A stretch of 64,000 nucleotides of DNA from Amaranthus tricolor (Eukaryota; Streptophyta; Magnoliopsida; Caryophyllales; Amaranthaceae). Positions 51,052-63,220 of the stretch are shown here, one piece after another; positions within the stretch are counted from its first letter, which is position 1, and each line of letters opens with the position of its first letter. Location of the stretch: the NCBI RefSeq assembly GCF_026212465.1, contig NC_080048.1, positions 28,121,391 through 28,185,390 on the forward strand. Direction: 5' to 3'. The notes under the pieces are model-generated. The model worked only from the letters and a program-made list of their open reading frames with translations. It was not told the DNA's origin and made no database searches. Made by a program: the position numbers and the translations under genes.

Positions 51052-54000
51052 ATGTCTGCTGATTCTATCAACGATTTCACATCCAACAATTTCAATTCTC
51101 GAACCCTAGATCTTACTACTGATCCTAGCACCGTTTTTTACATCCACCCCTCTGACACAACTGCTCAATCCTTCGTCTCTGAAAAATTTGAAGGGCAAAA
51201 TTTCATCACCTAGAAATCTTCTATGATTATTGGTCTTTCTACAAAAAATAAAATGTGCTTTGTTGATGGCTCCTCCCACAAACCCTCACCCACTGCTCCT
51301 ACATATCAAGCATGGATTCGATGTAATGATATGATCAGAGGATGGATTCTCAAATCTTTAAGTCCCATTATTGCCAAAAGTGTCTTCTTTTTCAAGACTG
51401 CTCAAGAAATGTGGCAAAATCTGGAAGAACGATATGGACATACTAGTTCAACACAACTTTTTGCAATCCAAGAAGAAATAGCCACTATACGGCAAGACAA
51501 TGATGATATAGCTGTTTTCTATGCAAAAATCAAAGTTCTTTGGGATGAATTAGATGAGGTTTGTCCTTTGCCAACTTGTGAATGCCTCCGCTGTACTTGC
51601 AACCTAACATCAAAATTTCTTAAGGTTCTTCAAGAACAACGTCTTATGCAATTCTTGATGAAATTAAAGGATGAATACAGACAAATTCGAAGTAATATAA
51701 TCATGATCAATCCTTTGCCCACCATCACAGAAGCATACAAGATGGTCTTACAAGAGCAACACCATACCACTATCACCCAGAATAAACCTCATCCTGAACC
51801 CCTTGCTTTTGCTGCTGACAGATTTCTACCTCCACACATTCCCTCAAATAGATCATATAACAACAAAGGTAGACACATCCCAAATAAAGGAGTTCTGACT
51901 CAATACAAAGGAATCACCACAAGGAATTCTATCCTACATTGTGATCATTGCCACTGTACTGAACACACTATTGATAGATGCTACAAGCTTCATGGATATC
52001 CTAAAGACTATAGGACTCAAAATCAGAAGAAGTTTGCTCATCATTCCCAACTCAACATACAAGATGAGGTCTCTACTCCTTCAAGATCTGATGATATGGT
52101 GCATACAAATTTTACCAAAGAACAATATTCACAGCTTCTCAATCTCATTGACAAACAACATTCTGATGCTCCTTCCACACCACATAAAACTTCAGCTCAA
52201 AGTCCACACACTGCCTTCCTTGCAGGTACCATTTGTCTATTATCTCATATTGATAATGATTGGATCATTGATAGTGGAGCTACTGACCATTTTTGTTCTA
52301 ACCTCCAAATGTTTCACACATACAAAAATATTGAGAATCAACACACCTTCATTACCATTCCTAATGGAAAAAAGATACAAGTCACACACATTGGCACTAT
52401 TTCTTTAACTAAAAATCTGCAACTAAAAGATGTTTTATATGTTCCAGATTTTCAATTCAACCTCATTTCTGTTCACAAACTTTGTCAAAATCTGAATTGT
52501 AAAATTACTTTTAATAATCAAAATTGTTTTTTACAGGGTCCTACCCTTCCCAAGAAGATAGTTCTTGGTAAATTGAAATCTGGCCTTTATTATGCTAAAG
52601 AAGATTTCTCCAGTGATTCACAACAGTCCACATCTCCTATTCCTTCTGCTGGCACTGTCACTTCTAATTCAAGCATCTACACACAACAAGCTAAACTATG
52701 GCACTTAAGACTGGGTCACCTTCCTTTTTCCAAGCTCTCTCATGTTCTTCCTTTCTTTAAGAATAAACCAAAATACATTGATACTATATGCCAAATATGC
52801 CCTACATCCAAACAATGCAGATTACCCTTCCCTACAAGTGAAATAAAAAGTACTAAACCTTTTCATTTACTACATATTGATGTATGGGGACCTTATAAAC
52901 ATGCTACCCCAAGCAACTGTACTTTTTTCATCACTATAGTTGGTGATTTTACTAGATATACATGGATTCATTTACTTCAATACAAATCTGATTCTGTTCA
53001 TGTTCTACATAAGTTTATAGCATATATTGAAAATCAATTTAACAGCAATGTTCACATTATCAGAACAGATAATGCCAAAGAATTGTGTGAAGGTCCCATT
53101 AAAGATTTTTATTATAAAAAAGGAATCACTCATCATACTAGCTGCACTAATACTCCACAACAAAATGGTGTTGTTGAACGTAAGCACAGACACTTATTAA
53201 ACACTGCTAGAGCCTTATCCTTTCAAGCTAACCTACCTCCCACCTATTGGGGAGACTCCTTACTATGTGCAACATATCTTATAAATAGAATGCCTCTATC
53301 TGTTCTTAAACATAAATCCCCTTATGAATTATTACATCAATCCCCTCCTGTGCTTGATCATCTTAGGACTTTTGGATGTTTATGTTTTGTTTCCACATCT
53401 AAAGTCCACAGATCAAAATTTGATCCCAGGGCTGATGCTTGTGTTTTCTTGGGTTATTCTCTCACACAGAAAGGGTACAAGGTTTTAAACTTACTCAACA
53501 ACAAAATTTTTGTTAGCAGAGATGTTATCTTCAATGAAAAACATTTCCCTTACCATAGTCAATCCAGCACCAACAATTCTAAGAAACCTTTTCAATTCTT
53601 CCTCCCTGCTGACACAACACACTCTCAATCTCTTACCCATCTCACTGATGACCTCTATCCAACCTTTTCCATTCCTCCCTTACAAACACCCACTTCAGGT
53701 TCTCCCAATCACCTTCCCCTCAGATCTGTTCAACCAAGTGACCAACTTCTTATTGACAACAATGCCCCTATTCCTCCCAGAACATCCACCAGAATCTCCC
53801 ATCCCCCATCTTACTTAAATGATTATGTATGTTCTAATATAATTTCTGATATTTCTAACCAACATTGGTGCAATTTGGTTACCTTGGACAAAATACCTAC
53901 TTACAGTAAGTCTATTGTTTATGATACATCCCAATTTATTGAACCCACAACATATAAGCAAGCATGTAAAGATAACAGGTGGATACAGGCTATGAATGCT

Positions 54001-55468
54001 GAAATCACAGCCCTAAAAGCAAACAACACCTGGTCCTTAGTTGACCTTCCACCAGGTAAGAAGCCCATTAGATGTAAATGGGTCTATAAAATCAAACTTA
54101 AAGCTGATGGAAACATTGAACGCTTCAAAGCCAGGTTAGTTGCAAGAGGTTACACACAAACACATGGTGTGGACTATGATGAGACATTCTCTCCTGTTGT
54201 CAAACTCTCAACTATAAGAACTATCATTGCTGTTGCTGCTACTAAAGGTTGGTTTCTCTATCAACTTGATGTCAATAATGCCTTTTTACATGGAGATCTT
54301 CATGAAGAAGTTTATATGAAGCTCCCAACAGGTATTCCTAATCCTCATAACAGAGTATGCAAATTACACAAATCCTTATATGGGTTAAAACAATCATCAA
54401 GACAATGGTTTGCTAAACTTCACAATGAATTACTTCTCCAAGGATTTAAACAATTAAAAAATGATTACTCTTTGTTTATCAACAACACTGATTCTTCCCT
54501 AACTATAGTTGCTGTTTATGTTGATGACATTATTCTCACAGGTAATGACCCAACAGTTATTACTCAGCTCAAAGATCATCTACATAAAGCCTTCAGCATC
54601 AAAGACTTAGGAAGATTGCATTACTTCCTTGGCATTGAAGTGTCCTATGTTCCTCAAGGCATCATTCTGACCCAGCATAAATACACCAAGGATATCCTCC
54701 AAGCCAGTGCATCAAATGATTTAAAAGCTGTTGTCACTCCTCTACCACAAAATATGAAGTTAAGCTCCACTGAAGGAACCCTCCTTGCTGATCCTCTCTA
54801 TTATAGAAGCATGGTGGGAAAGTTGAATTTTCTCACTAATACTAGACCTGATCTGGCCTACTCTGTTCAGCATCTGAGCCAATTCATGCAACAACCAAGA
54901 GACACTCATCTCCAGGCTCTTCATCACACTCTAGGCTATGTTGCTCATACATCTGGACAAGGTATTCTTATGAATGGAGCTGACAAACTTACCCTACAAG
55001 CCTTCTGTGACTCTGACTGGGCTTTATGCCCTAATTCTAGAAAATCTATATCTGGATATATTTTACAACTTGGCAAATCTCCTATTTCATGGAAATCCAA
55101 GAAACAAGCTACTGTATCAAGATCCTCTGCAGAAGCTGAATACAAAGCCATGGCAAATGCTGCAGCTGAAATCACATGGATGGTACGCCTGCTCAAAGAT
55201 CTTGGCTTCCCAGTTCTTGAACCAGTCACTCTCCACTGTGATAATCAATATGCCATCTACATAGCCAAGAACCCAGTATTCCATTAAAGAACAAAACACA
55301 TTGCTATAGATTGTCATTTCACAAGAGAAAAGGTAATGGAAGGTCTCATACAACTAACCTATCTACCAACTTCTTCTCAAATAGCTGACATATTCACCAA
55401 AATTCTTCCTTCACACCAATTCAACAAACTTATGACCAATCTTGGCATGCTATCTCAGCTAAGATTAA

Positions 55469-55490
<22 letters not shown>
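51052..55490 (+). pseudogene. copia-2 gag-pol polyprotein, nearly intact (two in-frame stops)
   Basis: Start MSADSINDF at 51052 follows a pyrimidine-rich leader. In order: gag (KTAQEMWQNLEERYGH) with a zinc knuckle (CDHCHCTEHTIDRC near 51941), protease (WIIDSGATDHFCSN near 52260), GAG-pre-integrase (LWHLRLGHLPFSKL), integrase (HIDVWGPY, IIRTDNAKE, TPQQNGVVERKHRHLL), reverse transcriptase (KARLVARGYTQTHGVDYDE, VYVDDIIL) and RNase H (CDSDWA, SRSSAEAEYKAMA). The TAG at 51211-51213 replaces an expected Trp early in gag. The TAA at 55285-55287 replaces an expected acidic residue in the last stretch, which continues RTKHIAID in the same frame to about 55470. All catalytic motifs are intact. Confidence 0.94.

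Positions 55491-55503
<13 letters not shown>
55469..55503 (+). repeat. 35-base G homopolymer at the copia-2 polypurine tract
   Basis: A run of G follows AAGATTAA and directly abuts the 3' LTR, whose first T appears replaced by G. The polypurine tract of such elements normally has only four to seven G. This is either an expansion in vivo or a sequencing/assembly product. Confidence 0.9.
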
Positions 55504-55507
<4 letters not shown>

Positions 55508-55682
55508 GAATACTACTTATATCAATGAACATATCACATAATTTCCTTTTTTACCCTTATTATTTCTTGTCAAGTATTATGTATAACCCATTTTCTTGTT
55601 TTTGTAAGATTTGAATTGGATTAGCTTTCTTTCAATATATTTTCAGAATGGTTGCTCTGTTTGCTTTTCTTCCTCTTTAACA
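55503..55682 (+). repeat. copia-2 3' LTR
   Basis: Matches the 5' LTR throughout, apart from the first base(s) merging into the G run and two substitutions (TATAACCCATTTT versus TATACCCCCTTTT). Confidence 0.94.
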
Positions 55683-56095
55683 ATAATATTAAAGGTATTG
55701 ACAAGTATAAGTAAGAAACCTAGAAATGAACTTGCTATACACTACCTAATTTAGAAGCTTGAGCATGATGTGCAGTATTTTCACCACCAAGGGACATAGG
55801 TACTGGTTGTTTAGAGAATGGTGGAATACGAGTATCTTGAAGAGTTGCAGGAGCCCGTTCAATCGACATCCCTATCGATTAATAATATTAAAGGTATTGA
55901 CAAGCATAAGTAAGCAACCTAAAAATGAACTTACTTTACACTACCTGATTTAGAAGCTTGAGCATGATGTGCAGTATTTTCACCACCAAGGGACATAGGT
56001 ACTGGTTTTTTAGAGAGTGGTGGAATACGAGTACCTTGAAGAGTTGCAGGAGCATGTTCAATCGGCATCCCTATCGATTCTACGGAGTTATATTT
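55683..56095 (-). repeat. Tandem exon-intron repeat (right part of the array)
   Basis: Two further units of the repeated exon, encoding PIEHAPATLQGTRIPPLSKK and SIERAPATLQDTRIPPFSKQ-type copies with GGENTAHHAQASK tails. Continuous with the left part once copia-2 and one ATAAT copy are removed. Confidence 0.85.
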
Positions 56096-56630
56096 CTGTA
56101 AATAAACAAATGTAAAGTTATAACTATCATTTGGACACATGATAAACTATTAACATAATCATATATTCTTACTGATCCATGTTGAGAAGCTTGTTCAGCA
56201 GCTTTAACTTTTAGTTCCACAATCTCATTCTTCATGGTATGTATTGTTTTCATACGTTCTGTCATGAGTTCAGATTGATTTTTATAATGCATGTCTTGTA
56301 GGTCTTTAGCAGTTACTCTAGGACCATATCCCGTAACCCTTCCCTTGGTTACTTCTCCCGTTAGCTTCTTATAAGCCAAACTCTCAACATTTGCGATTGT
56401 TTCTGAGAAAACAACATCTGATTGGCCTGTCTTTTGTTTTATAATATCCAACATTGAGTCCTAATTTTATAAGAGAACATACAATATAAATATTATTTAT
56501 TTTTTTTACTATTTATTCACTCATTATTATTATAACAACATATTTCAAGTACCACAAATTCTTGGGTAATTGGTTCTTGGAACGTGTTGTCCTTTTTCTT
56601 ATGGGTTTTTATAAACCATTCAATTTTCCC

Positions 56631-56855
56631 CTAGATCACGATTATGCTCTTTAACCTGAATAAACATTTTAGAAGTGAAACAAATATTGTAGTGATAAGT
56701 GTATTATAACTGTATTTTCAGTTTATAACAACTCACAAGTTTGTCACATGTAACCGCATAACTTGTAGTGCCACAAATATGCGTATGCAAGACCAATCCT
56801 CTAGCGTTCTTAAAACATTAGAGTATTTCTGTCATCATTAGAGGGCCAAAAATTC
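56631..56855. other. No gene recognised; junction between the CACTA-like gene and SIRE-like copia
   Basis: No exon or LTR border that I can support. A GTAGTG at 56687 could be a CACTA-like right end but has no matching duplication. Confidence 0.35.
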
Positions 56856-56999
56856 CCATGAAAAAGGATTCTGAAGGCAGTGATGTTCAAAAGTCCGAAT
56901 CTAAATGTAATCAAAGTGATTTAGAAGCTATGTTCAAAAACTATAGAGCCATGAATCAATTATACTGGCTCTAAATGAAACATAATACAATAAAGTCTC

Positions 57000-57489
57000 A
57001 TCTTGTACGAGTGCCAAGGAAATATGGGATAAACTAGCTGTGACTTATGAAGGAACTAGCGAAGTCAAGGAGACAAAGATCAATATTCTTATGCACCAAT
57101 ATGAAATGTTCAAAATAAAAAAGGATGAGAATATTAATGAGATGTTTACTTGCTTTACTTTAATTACTAACAATTTAAATTCTCTTAGCAAAACTTATTC
57201 AAATGCAAAGAAGACACAAAAGGTATTGAGATGTCTTCTTCAATCAAAGTGGGGTCCTACAGTCAATTCTATAGAAGAATCCAAAGATGTGAAAGTGTTA
57301 TCAGTTGATGATCTTCTTAGAAAACTGACTACTCATGAGCTTGCACTCCATGAAGATGGAGACAATGATGTTATACCCTTCATGAAGAATCTTGCACTTA
57401 ATGCAAAGAAACAAGAAGAGACCTCAATTGAAAACAAAGATAGTGATGATGAGGAAGATCCTTTTGCTCTCATTACCAGAGGATTGTAA
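57000..57489 (+). pseudogene. SIRE-like copia gag (UBN2 domain)
   Basis: Reading from about 57003 shows CTSAKEIWDKLAVTYEG, then VKETKINILMHQYEMFKIKK and FTLITNNLNSLSKTY, followed by IEESKDVKVLSVDDLLRKL and an acidic tail ending at TAA 57487-57489. This is the UBN2/gag-polypeptide family of copia elements. Upstream stops and frameshifts (56860-57000) break the N-terminus; the zinc knuckle region downstream is not legible. Confidence 0.75.
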
Positions 57490-58059
57490 CACATAATGAG
57501 GATGAAGAAAAGATTTAAAAAATTTAAATCAAGAAAAAACTATAAAGGTATGTGCTCTTCTAATTATAAAATTTACAAACTTGTTTGTTTTTTCTTGCAT
57601 TGACTCCAAATTCAAAATAAGAACAATAAAGAACGATAAAAAGAAGCAAGCAATGTTTGCTTAATGGAGTGAATCCGAGGAGTCAATGCAAGTGAATCAG
57701 ATAATGAGGATGGACAAGCCCATTTATGTCTTAAGACAATTTCAAAGAGGTATTGGATTTTCTTAACTCTTGTTCTAAAGATGAATTGATAGAAGCTCTT
57801 TTCGATATTTTTCAAATTGAATAAATATTAAAAATGAAAAGGAGTTAGAAAATAAAATACACCACTATGCCGACGGTTGTGATGAATTTATAAAGAAACA
57901 CAATGCATTTAAAGCTGGAATATTAAAATTTGGAGAAACTGTCATGGACTTGAAAAACCAGAACATCAATTTGATGAAAGAAGTCATTAGAATTTAGAAC
58001 ACAAATATGGCTTGAAACTGAAATATGGAGCTTAAAGTCAGAAACTAAAAAGGACAAGC

Positions 58060-59264
58060 TTTGAAGCCGTTTTTAAAGCAATGTAAAGATACGCAAACAT
58101 TGCTTAATCTTCCAATTATTTCGGTTAAAAGTGACCATGGAAGAGAATCTGTTTAACTAGGCTTCTATTCCGTTTGTGAAAAATATGGTATAACTCACAA
58201 CTTCTTAGCTCCTAAGACACTTCCAAAAATGGTGTGTTTGAACGAAAGAATCGCACTTCAAAAGAAATAGCTAGGAATATGCTTATTGAAAATGAATTAG
58301 CTAAATGCTATTGAGATGAAGCAGTTAATACAACTAATTATGTACTTAATAGATGTCTTTTTCAACCCATACTAAAGAAAGCTCTACATAAGCTTTTTAG
58401 AGGAAGAAAACCTAATATTTCATATCTTAGACCATTTAGTAGCAAATGTTTTATTCATAATAGTGGTAACTAAAATTTAGGTAAGTTTGATTCTCAAATT
58501 GATGAAGTTGTGCTCATAGGATATTCAATAAATAACAAAGCTTATAGAGTGCTTAAATTACGTACAAATGTGGTTGAAGAAAGTATATATATTGTGTTTG
58601 ATGAATCTAAAATGGTATATTAAGTGATGGATTTGATGATGTAAATTTAAATAAGCATTTTGATGATGAAAGCATAGAAGAAGATGCATATGAAGAAGCT
58701 ACAAGTGAAACAAAAAATATGCAAAAGCCTATAGAAAGCCTTGAAGAAGTCGATGTTAAAAAAATTGAACACATTGAAGACTCACAACCCGATCAAGAGA
58801 CTAATGCTCAAAACTTAGAGAAACAATCTAAACGTTCTAATCCAATCAAAGACTTTCCAAAGGAAGAACCAACTAGCTTTCTTAATGACAACACAACATC
58901 CAAATAAAGAAGGAGATTTAAATTGACATTTAAACATCCTCCAGACAACATTATCAATGATCCAACAAGAGGTATACAAACTAGATCTTCCATAAAAAAT
59001 TTAAGGATGTTAAGGAAGCTATAAAGGAACATGAATGGATCATTGCGATGCAAAGCGCATTAAATGAGTTTGCAAGAAACCAAGTCTGGGACTTAGTTGC
59101 AATACTATAGGATCACACAATCATTGGAAATAGATGGGTCTTTCAAAACAAACTTGACGAGGATGAAGAGGTAATAAGAAAAAAAGCAAGGTTAGTGGCA
59201 CAGGGATATAATCACGAGGAAGGTAGTGATTACGATGAAACTTTTGTTCTTGTTGCTAGGCTAG
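58060..59264 (+). pseudogene. SIRE-like copia integrase and start of reverse transcriptase, broken
   Basis: Integrase remnants: KSDHGRES, then YGITHNFLAP and NERIALQK, later GRKPNISYLRPF near 58406. A Glu/Asp-rich linker follows (58640-58905). Reverse transcriptase starts as EHEWIIAMQSALNEFARNQVWDL near 59028 and reads GNRWVFQNKLDEDEEV and KARLVAQGYNHEEGSDYDE to 59264. Many stops and frameshifts are present. The reading is cut at VARL by the insertion at 59265. Confidence 0.75.
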
Positions 59265-62037
59265 TGTAATAGTTCGGGTAAAAGTAAACCGGATATTCAT
59301 ATGTAAATATGAATTTCGGGTTACACGCCACACATTTAAGTTAAACCGTTTCTAAGATCGATGACATTGTAGTGATAAAGAAACAAGTAATTTAAAGAAA
59401 ACGATAAAAATAAATCAGCAAAAGTCTTCAAGTTTACAGCTTGAGAGCCTAATGGCATCATCAAAACAAGATAAAGTCCAAACTAGAATATATTTGCTAA
59501 TATAGATAATTAAGTTCAAACAATAAAATGGCATTAATACGGATGCGATAGTCAACACTATTACAGGTTCTAACTTTTGAATCCTCACACACTCGTCCCA
59601 CCTACACTCAACCTGCTAGTCGTCAAGTGACAAAATCATCGCAAGCACCAAAGGACACAAACCAATACACGTCAAAGACTTCATACATTGTATTGTACAA
59701 GTTACATACAAGCAATGGGTTCATCCTGGCATGCAAAGGCTCTAATAATTTAGATGTCATATTTGATTTTTCAAATTCCAACTCATGTCGTGGCCCGTCC
59801 AATTCGGGTCGCCAGAGTAATATCAAAGTTTGGAGGAATACACAGGGAGAGCTAATCCCAAGGCAACCTCCGTTGTAAGACGCTGCCCGTCCTGTTCGGG
59901 TCGTAAAAGGTAAAGTATGCATACCCCCATGGTGACCATAATGATCCAAAACTACCATGGGAACGATAACAATAATAACTCCAATAATTTAACCCCGTGT
60001 GGGTAACTAACACAACCATCCCCAACTTTCCAATTTAAAACTCCTTTGAAATTATTTTTGGTATCTAAACCTTAAGTGATAAACAACATCACATTATAGA
60101 ATGAGCACAACATTACTTCACATAACCAATTACAAAAGTATGGTCTAAGCGTGTACCTTGGTAGCACGATAAACCAATTCCATGTACTTCACGAATAGAA
60201 TCTCAACCTCTTATGAATCAAGGTCCTAAACATAAACACACATATAAAATTACGTAATAGTACGTGTGTACACATTCAATCCTCTTTATACCATCAAGGC
60301 ATCACTAGACTTCATAATTTTAAATGATTAAATCCTAATCTCAATAATTTCCTAACTTCAAAATGCAACCAGTAACTTTTTTGGCCTTTTTGGACAGTTT
60401 CAAAAATTCAAACAGAAAATCCGACTTTACCATGGCGTCTGGAAGGCACCAATTACGTTGGGGGTCCACATTTCATAATTTTAAATGCCCATTTACTATT
60501 TTTAATTAATTTTAGCGTGTTAAAGGACTTTTAATGTAATCAATAAACGAAATGATAAACAAACTCACTCAAACCCCAAAGACTGAGGCACGCCTTTCGA
60601 GACAGAAATAATGTTACTGTCCAAAATTTTTTATTTTATAATAACTTTTTTTGTTTTTTAATTTTTACATTCATTTAAGTTAAATAATTAAATCCCTTTA
60701 ATCTCCTTTTATAAGTCAATAATTTTTATCCATAATACATAACAATTACCATATGCTACCATAATTATTCACAATAATAAAATCAACCATACCTACAACA
60801 AATTCATAGAACAAAAGAAGTACATCACAAAAGTCCATCATCAAACCAAGTCATGAATCAAACATAAATAATCATTAAATTGGAATGTTCACAACCACCA
60901 TCAAATTTGCTTTCTTTTTCTATGTATGATAATTAAATTCATAAACATGATTCTTCTAGCAAATTGATATTTTGCTAAAGAATAATCAGTTATGATGACT
61001 AAAAATAAATAAATACATAAATGTACAAACACAATTCTTTAACAAATTGAGATTTTGTTAAAGAATCATTATTTCATAAAAACCTCATCTACTAAAAGTA
61101 TAAACACAATCCTTCTAATAAATTGAATTTTGTTAAAGAATTATAAATTCATGAAAAACTATATAAAATAAAATATAAACATAATTCCTTCTAACAAATT
61201 GAAATTTTGTTAAAGAAATATGAATTCATAGATATTATATAAATAAAAGGTATGAAAATAATTCTTCGAACAAATTAAATTTTGTTAAAGATTTTTATAA
61301 ATTCATGAAAAACTATGTAAATAAAACAAAAACATGATTCCTTTTAACAAATTAAAATTTTGTTAAAGAATATGAATTCATAAATATTATACAAATAAAA
61401 GGTATGAAAATAATTCTTCAAACAAATTGAATTTTGTTAAAGAATTATAAATCATCAAAAATAATTAAAATAATTAAAATATTGTAAAAGAATAATGAAT
61501 CAAGAACTTTCAATTTTAAGGATTAAGGATAGAATTAGAGCCATTCACACCCAAAACCCACTCAAGAATTTTGTCCTCACTTTTTCTTTGTTTTTGTTCT
61601 TCTTGGCCGAAGCACTCAAGTAATTTTTGAGAGTACTTTTCTGAATTTTTTTTGATATTACTCACCCTTAGGCAAGCTTCAAAACTAATTCAAATCAAGA
61701 AGTAAATGTAAGGATTAATTGCCTTGGTTAATTGTCATTAACTTGCAATTAGGGGGGAAGGTTACAAGATTCTCCACAAGCCCTATGACTGGCCAAGACC
61801 CCTCAATTACTCATCATTCTTTTTTTTTTAATTAACTTAATTAATGTATTTTTCGGTTTCATTGATAGACGCAAAAGTCGTTATGCGTTAAACTTGTTAC
61901 GCGATAACTTATTACGCAATACAACGCGCGTACAACAAAGATATTATCCAATAATTATTTAACATATTTAATCGACTAATTTATTTATTAATAATAATTT
62001 TTTTTTCTTTTAATCGATATTTTAATGGGGTGTTACT
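59265..62037 (-). mobile_element. Probable solo LTR (2.8 kb) inserted in the SIRE-like element
   Basis: The interrupted reverse transcriptase text stops at 59264 and resumes from 62038. The insert ends read TGTAATAG on the left and GTTACT on the right. Reverse-complemented it starts AGTAACACCCC, close to the TGTAACACCCC start of some gypsy-type LTRs. Flanks GCTAG (59260-59264) and GCTAT (62038-62042) match at four of five bases. No coding sequence is seen inside, so a solo LTR left by recombination is the simplest reading; a non-autonomous element of another class is possible. Confidence 0.6.
60949..61450. repeat. Tandem array of seven palindromic units (72-83 bp)
   Basis: Each unit has the core TTCTTTAACAAATT / AATTTTGTTAAAGAA, a near-perfect hairpin, at 60949, 61032, 61109, 61181, 61260, 61337 and 61412, with a partial copy near 61480. 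Alternate spacers match better (GAATTCATA-ATATTATA-AAATAAAAGGTATGAAAATAA after units 4 and 6, ATAAATTCATGAAAAACTAT after units 3 and 5), giving a dimer of about 155 bp. Confidence 0.85.
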
Positions 62038-63160
62038 GCTATAATCTATAAGAATTGTGCTTGCTTTTGCTTCTTATATGAATATAAAGTTAAATCAAGT
62101 GGATGTTAAATGTGCATTTTTAAATGGCTATTTACGTGAAGAAATATACATTAAACAACCCCCCTGGATTCAAAAAAGCTAATTTGCTTAATTATGAGTT
62201 CAAGGTAAACAAACTTTATACGAGTTGAAAAAAGCTCCAAGTGCTTGATATGATATATTAGCTCATAGTTACTTAAGAATAACTTTCAATGAGGTAAGAT
62301 TGATAAAACACTTTTTATTAAAACTAAGAGTAAATATATTCTTATTGTTGAAGTCTATTTTGATGGTATTTTGTTTGGAACTACTAATGATTCTCTATGC
62401 AAAAAATTTTCTGAGATAATGTGTAAAGAGTTTGACATGAGCATGATGGGAGACTTAAAATTCTCTCTTGAGCTCCAAATAAAGCAAAAGAAGAATGACA
62501 TATGTATTTATTGTCAAAAGTGTGTCAGAGATCTTCTAAAGAAATATATTATCGACTAGTGCAAAAGTGCAAATACTCTTATGAGTGCAACAATTAGCCT
62601 AGGTTTACTCTTTGCTTATGTGCACGTTTTCAAGCTAACGCAAAATAATCTTATTCAACTCTGGTTAAGAGAATCTTTAGATATCTACATGAAACTAACG
62701 AATTTGGTTAGTGGTATCGTAGTAGTAACAATTTTGCTTTGGTTGTTTGTTTGGATACAAATTATGCAGGATATAAATATGATAGGAAAAGCACATCAAA
62801 ATCGTGTCAATTCTTGGGATTATCTTTGATATCATGGAATTCAAAGAAGTAAAAATCAGTGGCTTTATCAACAGTGGAAGCTGAGTACATTACAAGTAAA
62901 GCGTGTTGTTTACAAATATTGTGGATTTCTCAACAACCTACAAACCTTGGAATTACTCTCAAGGGCATACCAAATAAGTGAGACAACACAAGCGTAATTT
63001 TTATCACCAAGAACCTAGTGTAACATTCACGTACAAAGAATATTGCGGTACGCCATCATTTCATATGTGATCATGTAGAAAAGTTAATGTAACTCTATCT
63101 TTTGTTCCTACGCATAAACAACTAGCTAATATACAAAGCCTTTGAGTCCTGATCCTTTTG
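62038..63160 (+). pseudogene. SIRE-like copia reverse transcriptase end and RNase H, broken
   Basis: Resumes with IVLAFASYMNIKLNQVDVKC and FLNGYLREEIYIKQPPGF, in the usual copia order. The YVDD region near 62350 is degenerate (VYFDGILFG). Later RNase H text is seen (CLDTNYAGYKYDRKSTSKSC, STVEAEYITSKACC near 62870). Many frame changes. Confidence 0.72.
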
Positions 63161-63220
63161 CATATACACGTATGGAGCTTGGAATGTTGAATGATGTTGC
63201 ATGTACTTAGGGGAAGAATT

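Larger units (their letters stand above)
50449..55682 (+). mobile_element. Complete Ty1/copia LTR retrotransposon (copia-2), 5.2 kb, short LTRs
   Basis: LTRs of about 180 bp (50449-50629 and about 55503-55682), TG...CA in the left copy, differ at about two internal bases. The duplication ATAAT is perfect (50444-50448 and 55683-55687). The primer site TGGTATCAGATGG (initiator tRNA-Met) starts directly after the left LTR at 50630. One polyprotein frame (51052 to about 55490) has only two nonsense codons. The near-identical LTRs make it the youngest LTR insertion in the window. It lies within the repeated-exon array of the second CACTA gene. Confidence 0.96.
49387..56630 (-). pseudogene. Second CACTA-type gene (Transposase_24-like) with repeated exons, interrupted by copia-2
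   Basis: Minus-strand exons with GT-AG borders. 56630-56553 reads KIEWFIKTHKKKDNTFQEP. 56460-56173 reads SDVVFSETIANVESLAYKK, GRVTGYGPRV and a coiled-coil-like tail to ASQHGS. A series of repeated exons follows (56095-55945, 55871-55746 and the copies at 50432-49905), then 49860-49764 (KKWKPIMEHLKSREIK, TGA/TAA near its end), 49669-49544 (ELEKVIDKILMENPELV) and 49458-49387 (CKKRANTQMLDKLLWAKLN). The layout matches plant En/Spm-type accessory proteins. A complete copia element is inserted at 50449-55682 between repeated exons. An N-terminal part beyond 56630 was not found. Function in this family is presumed DNA binding; the copy looks dead. Confidence 0.72.
56856..63220 (+). mobile_element. 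Degraded SIRE-like Ty1/copia element, split by a solo-LTR-like insertion
   Basis: Gag (57000-57490), integrase (58060-58560), the start of reverse transcriptase (59000-59264) and, after an insertion at 59265-62037, the rest of reverse transcriptase and RNase H (62038-63100) all read on the plus strand in copia order. A purine-rich string (GTAAGGGGAGTGAT near 63238) may be its polypurine tract. LTRs were not confirmed. The UBN2-type gag resembles that of SIRE/Maximus-lineage elements. Confidence 0.75.

Noticed and set aside
50919..51131. Lys/Arg-rich minus-strand ORF
   Set aside because: It is the shadow of the pyrimidine-rich leader of copia-2.
56682..56690. GTAGTG as a right terminus of the second CACTA element
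   Set aside because: No matching subterminal repeats nearby and no 3-bp duplication shared with the candidate left end near 46673.
60949..61480. CRISPR-like array
   Set aside because: The units are adjacent palindromic tandem repeats in a plant LTR; spacers are repeats of each other, not unique.
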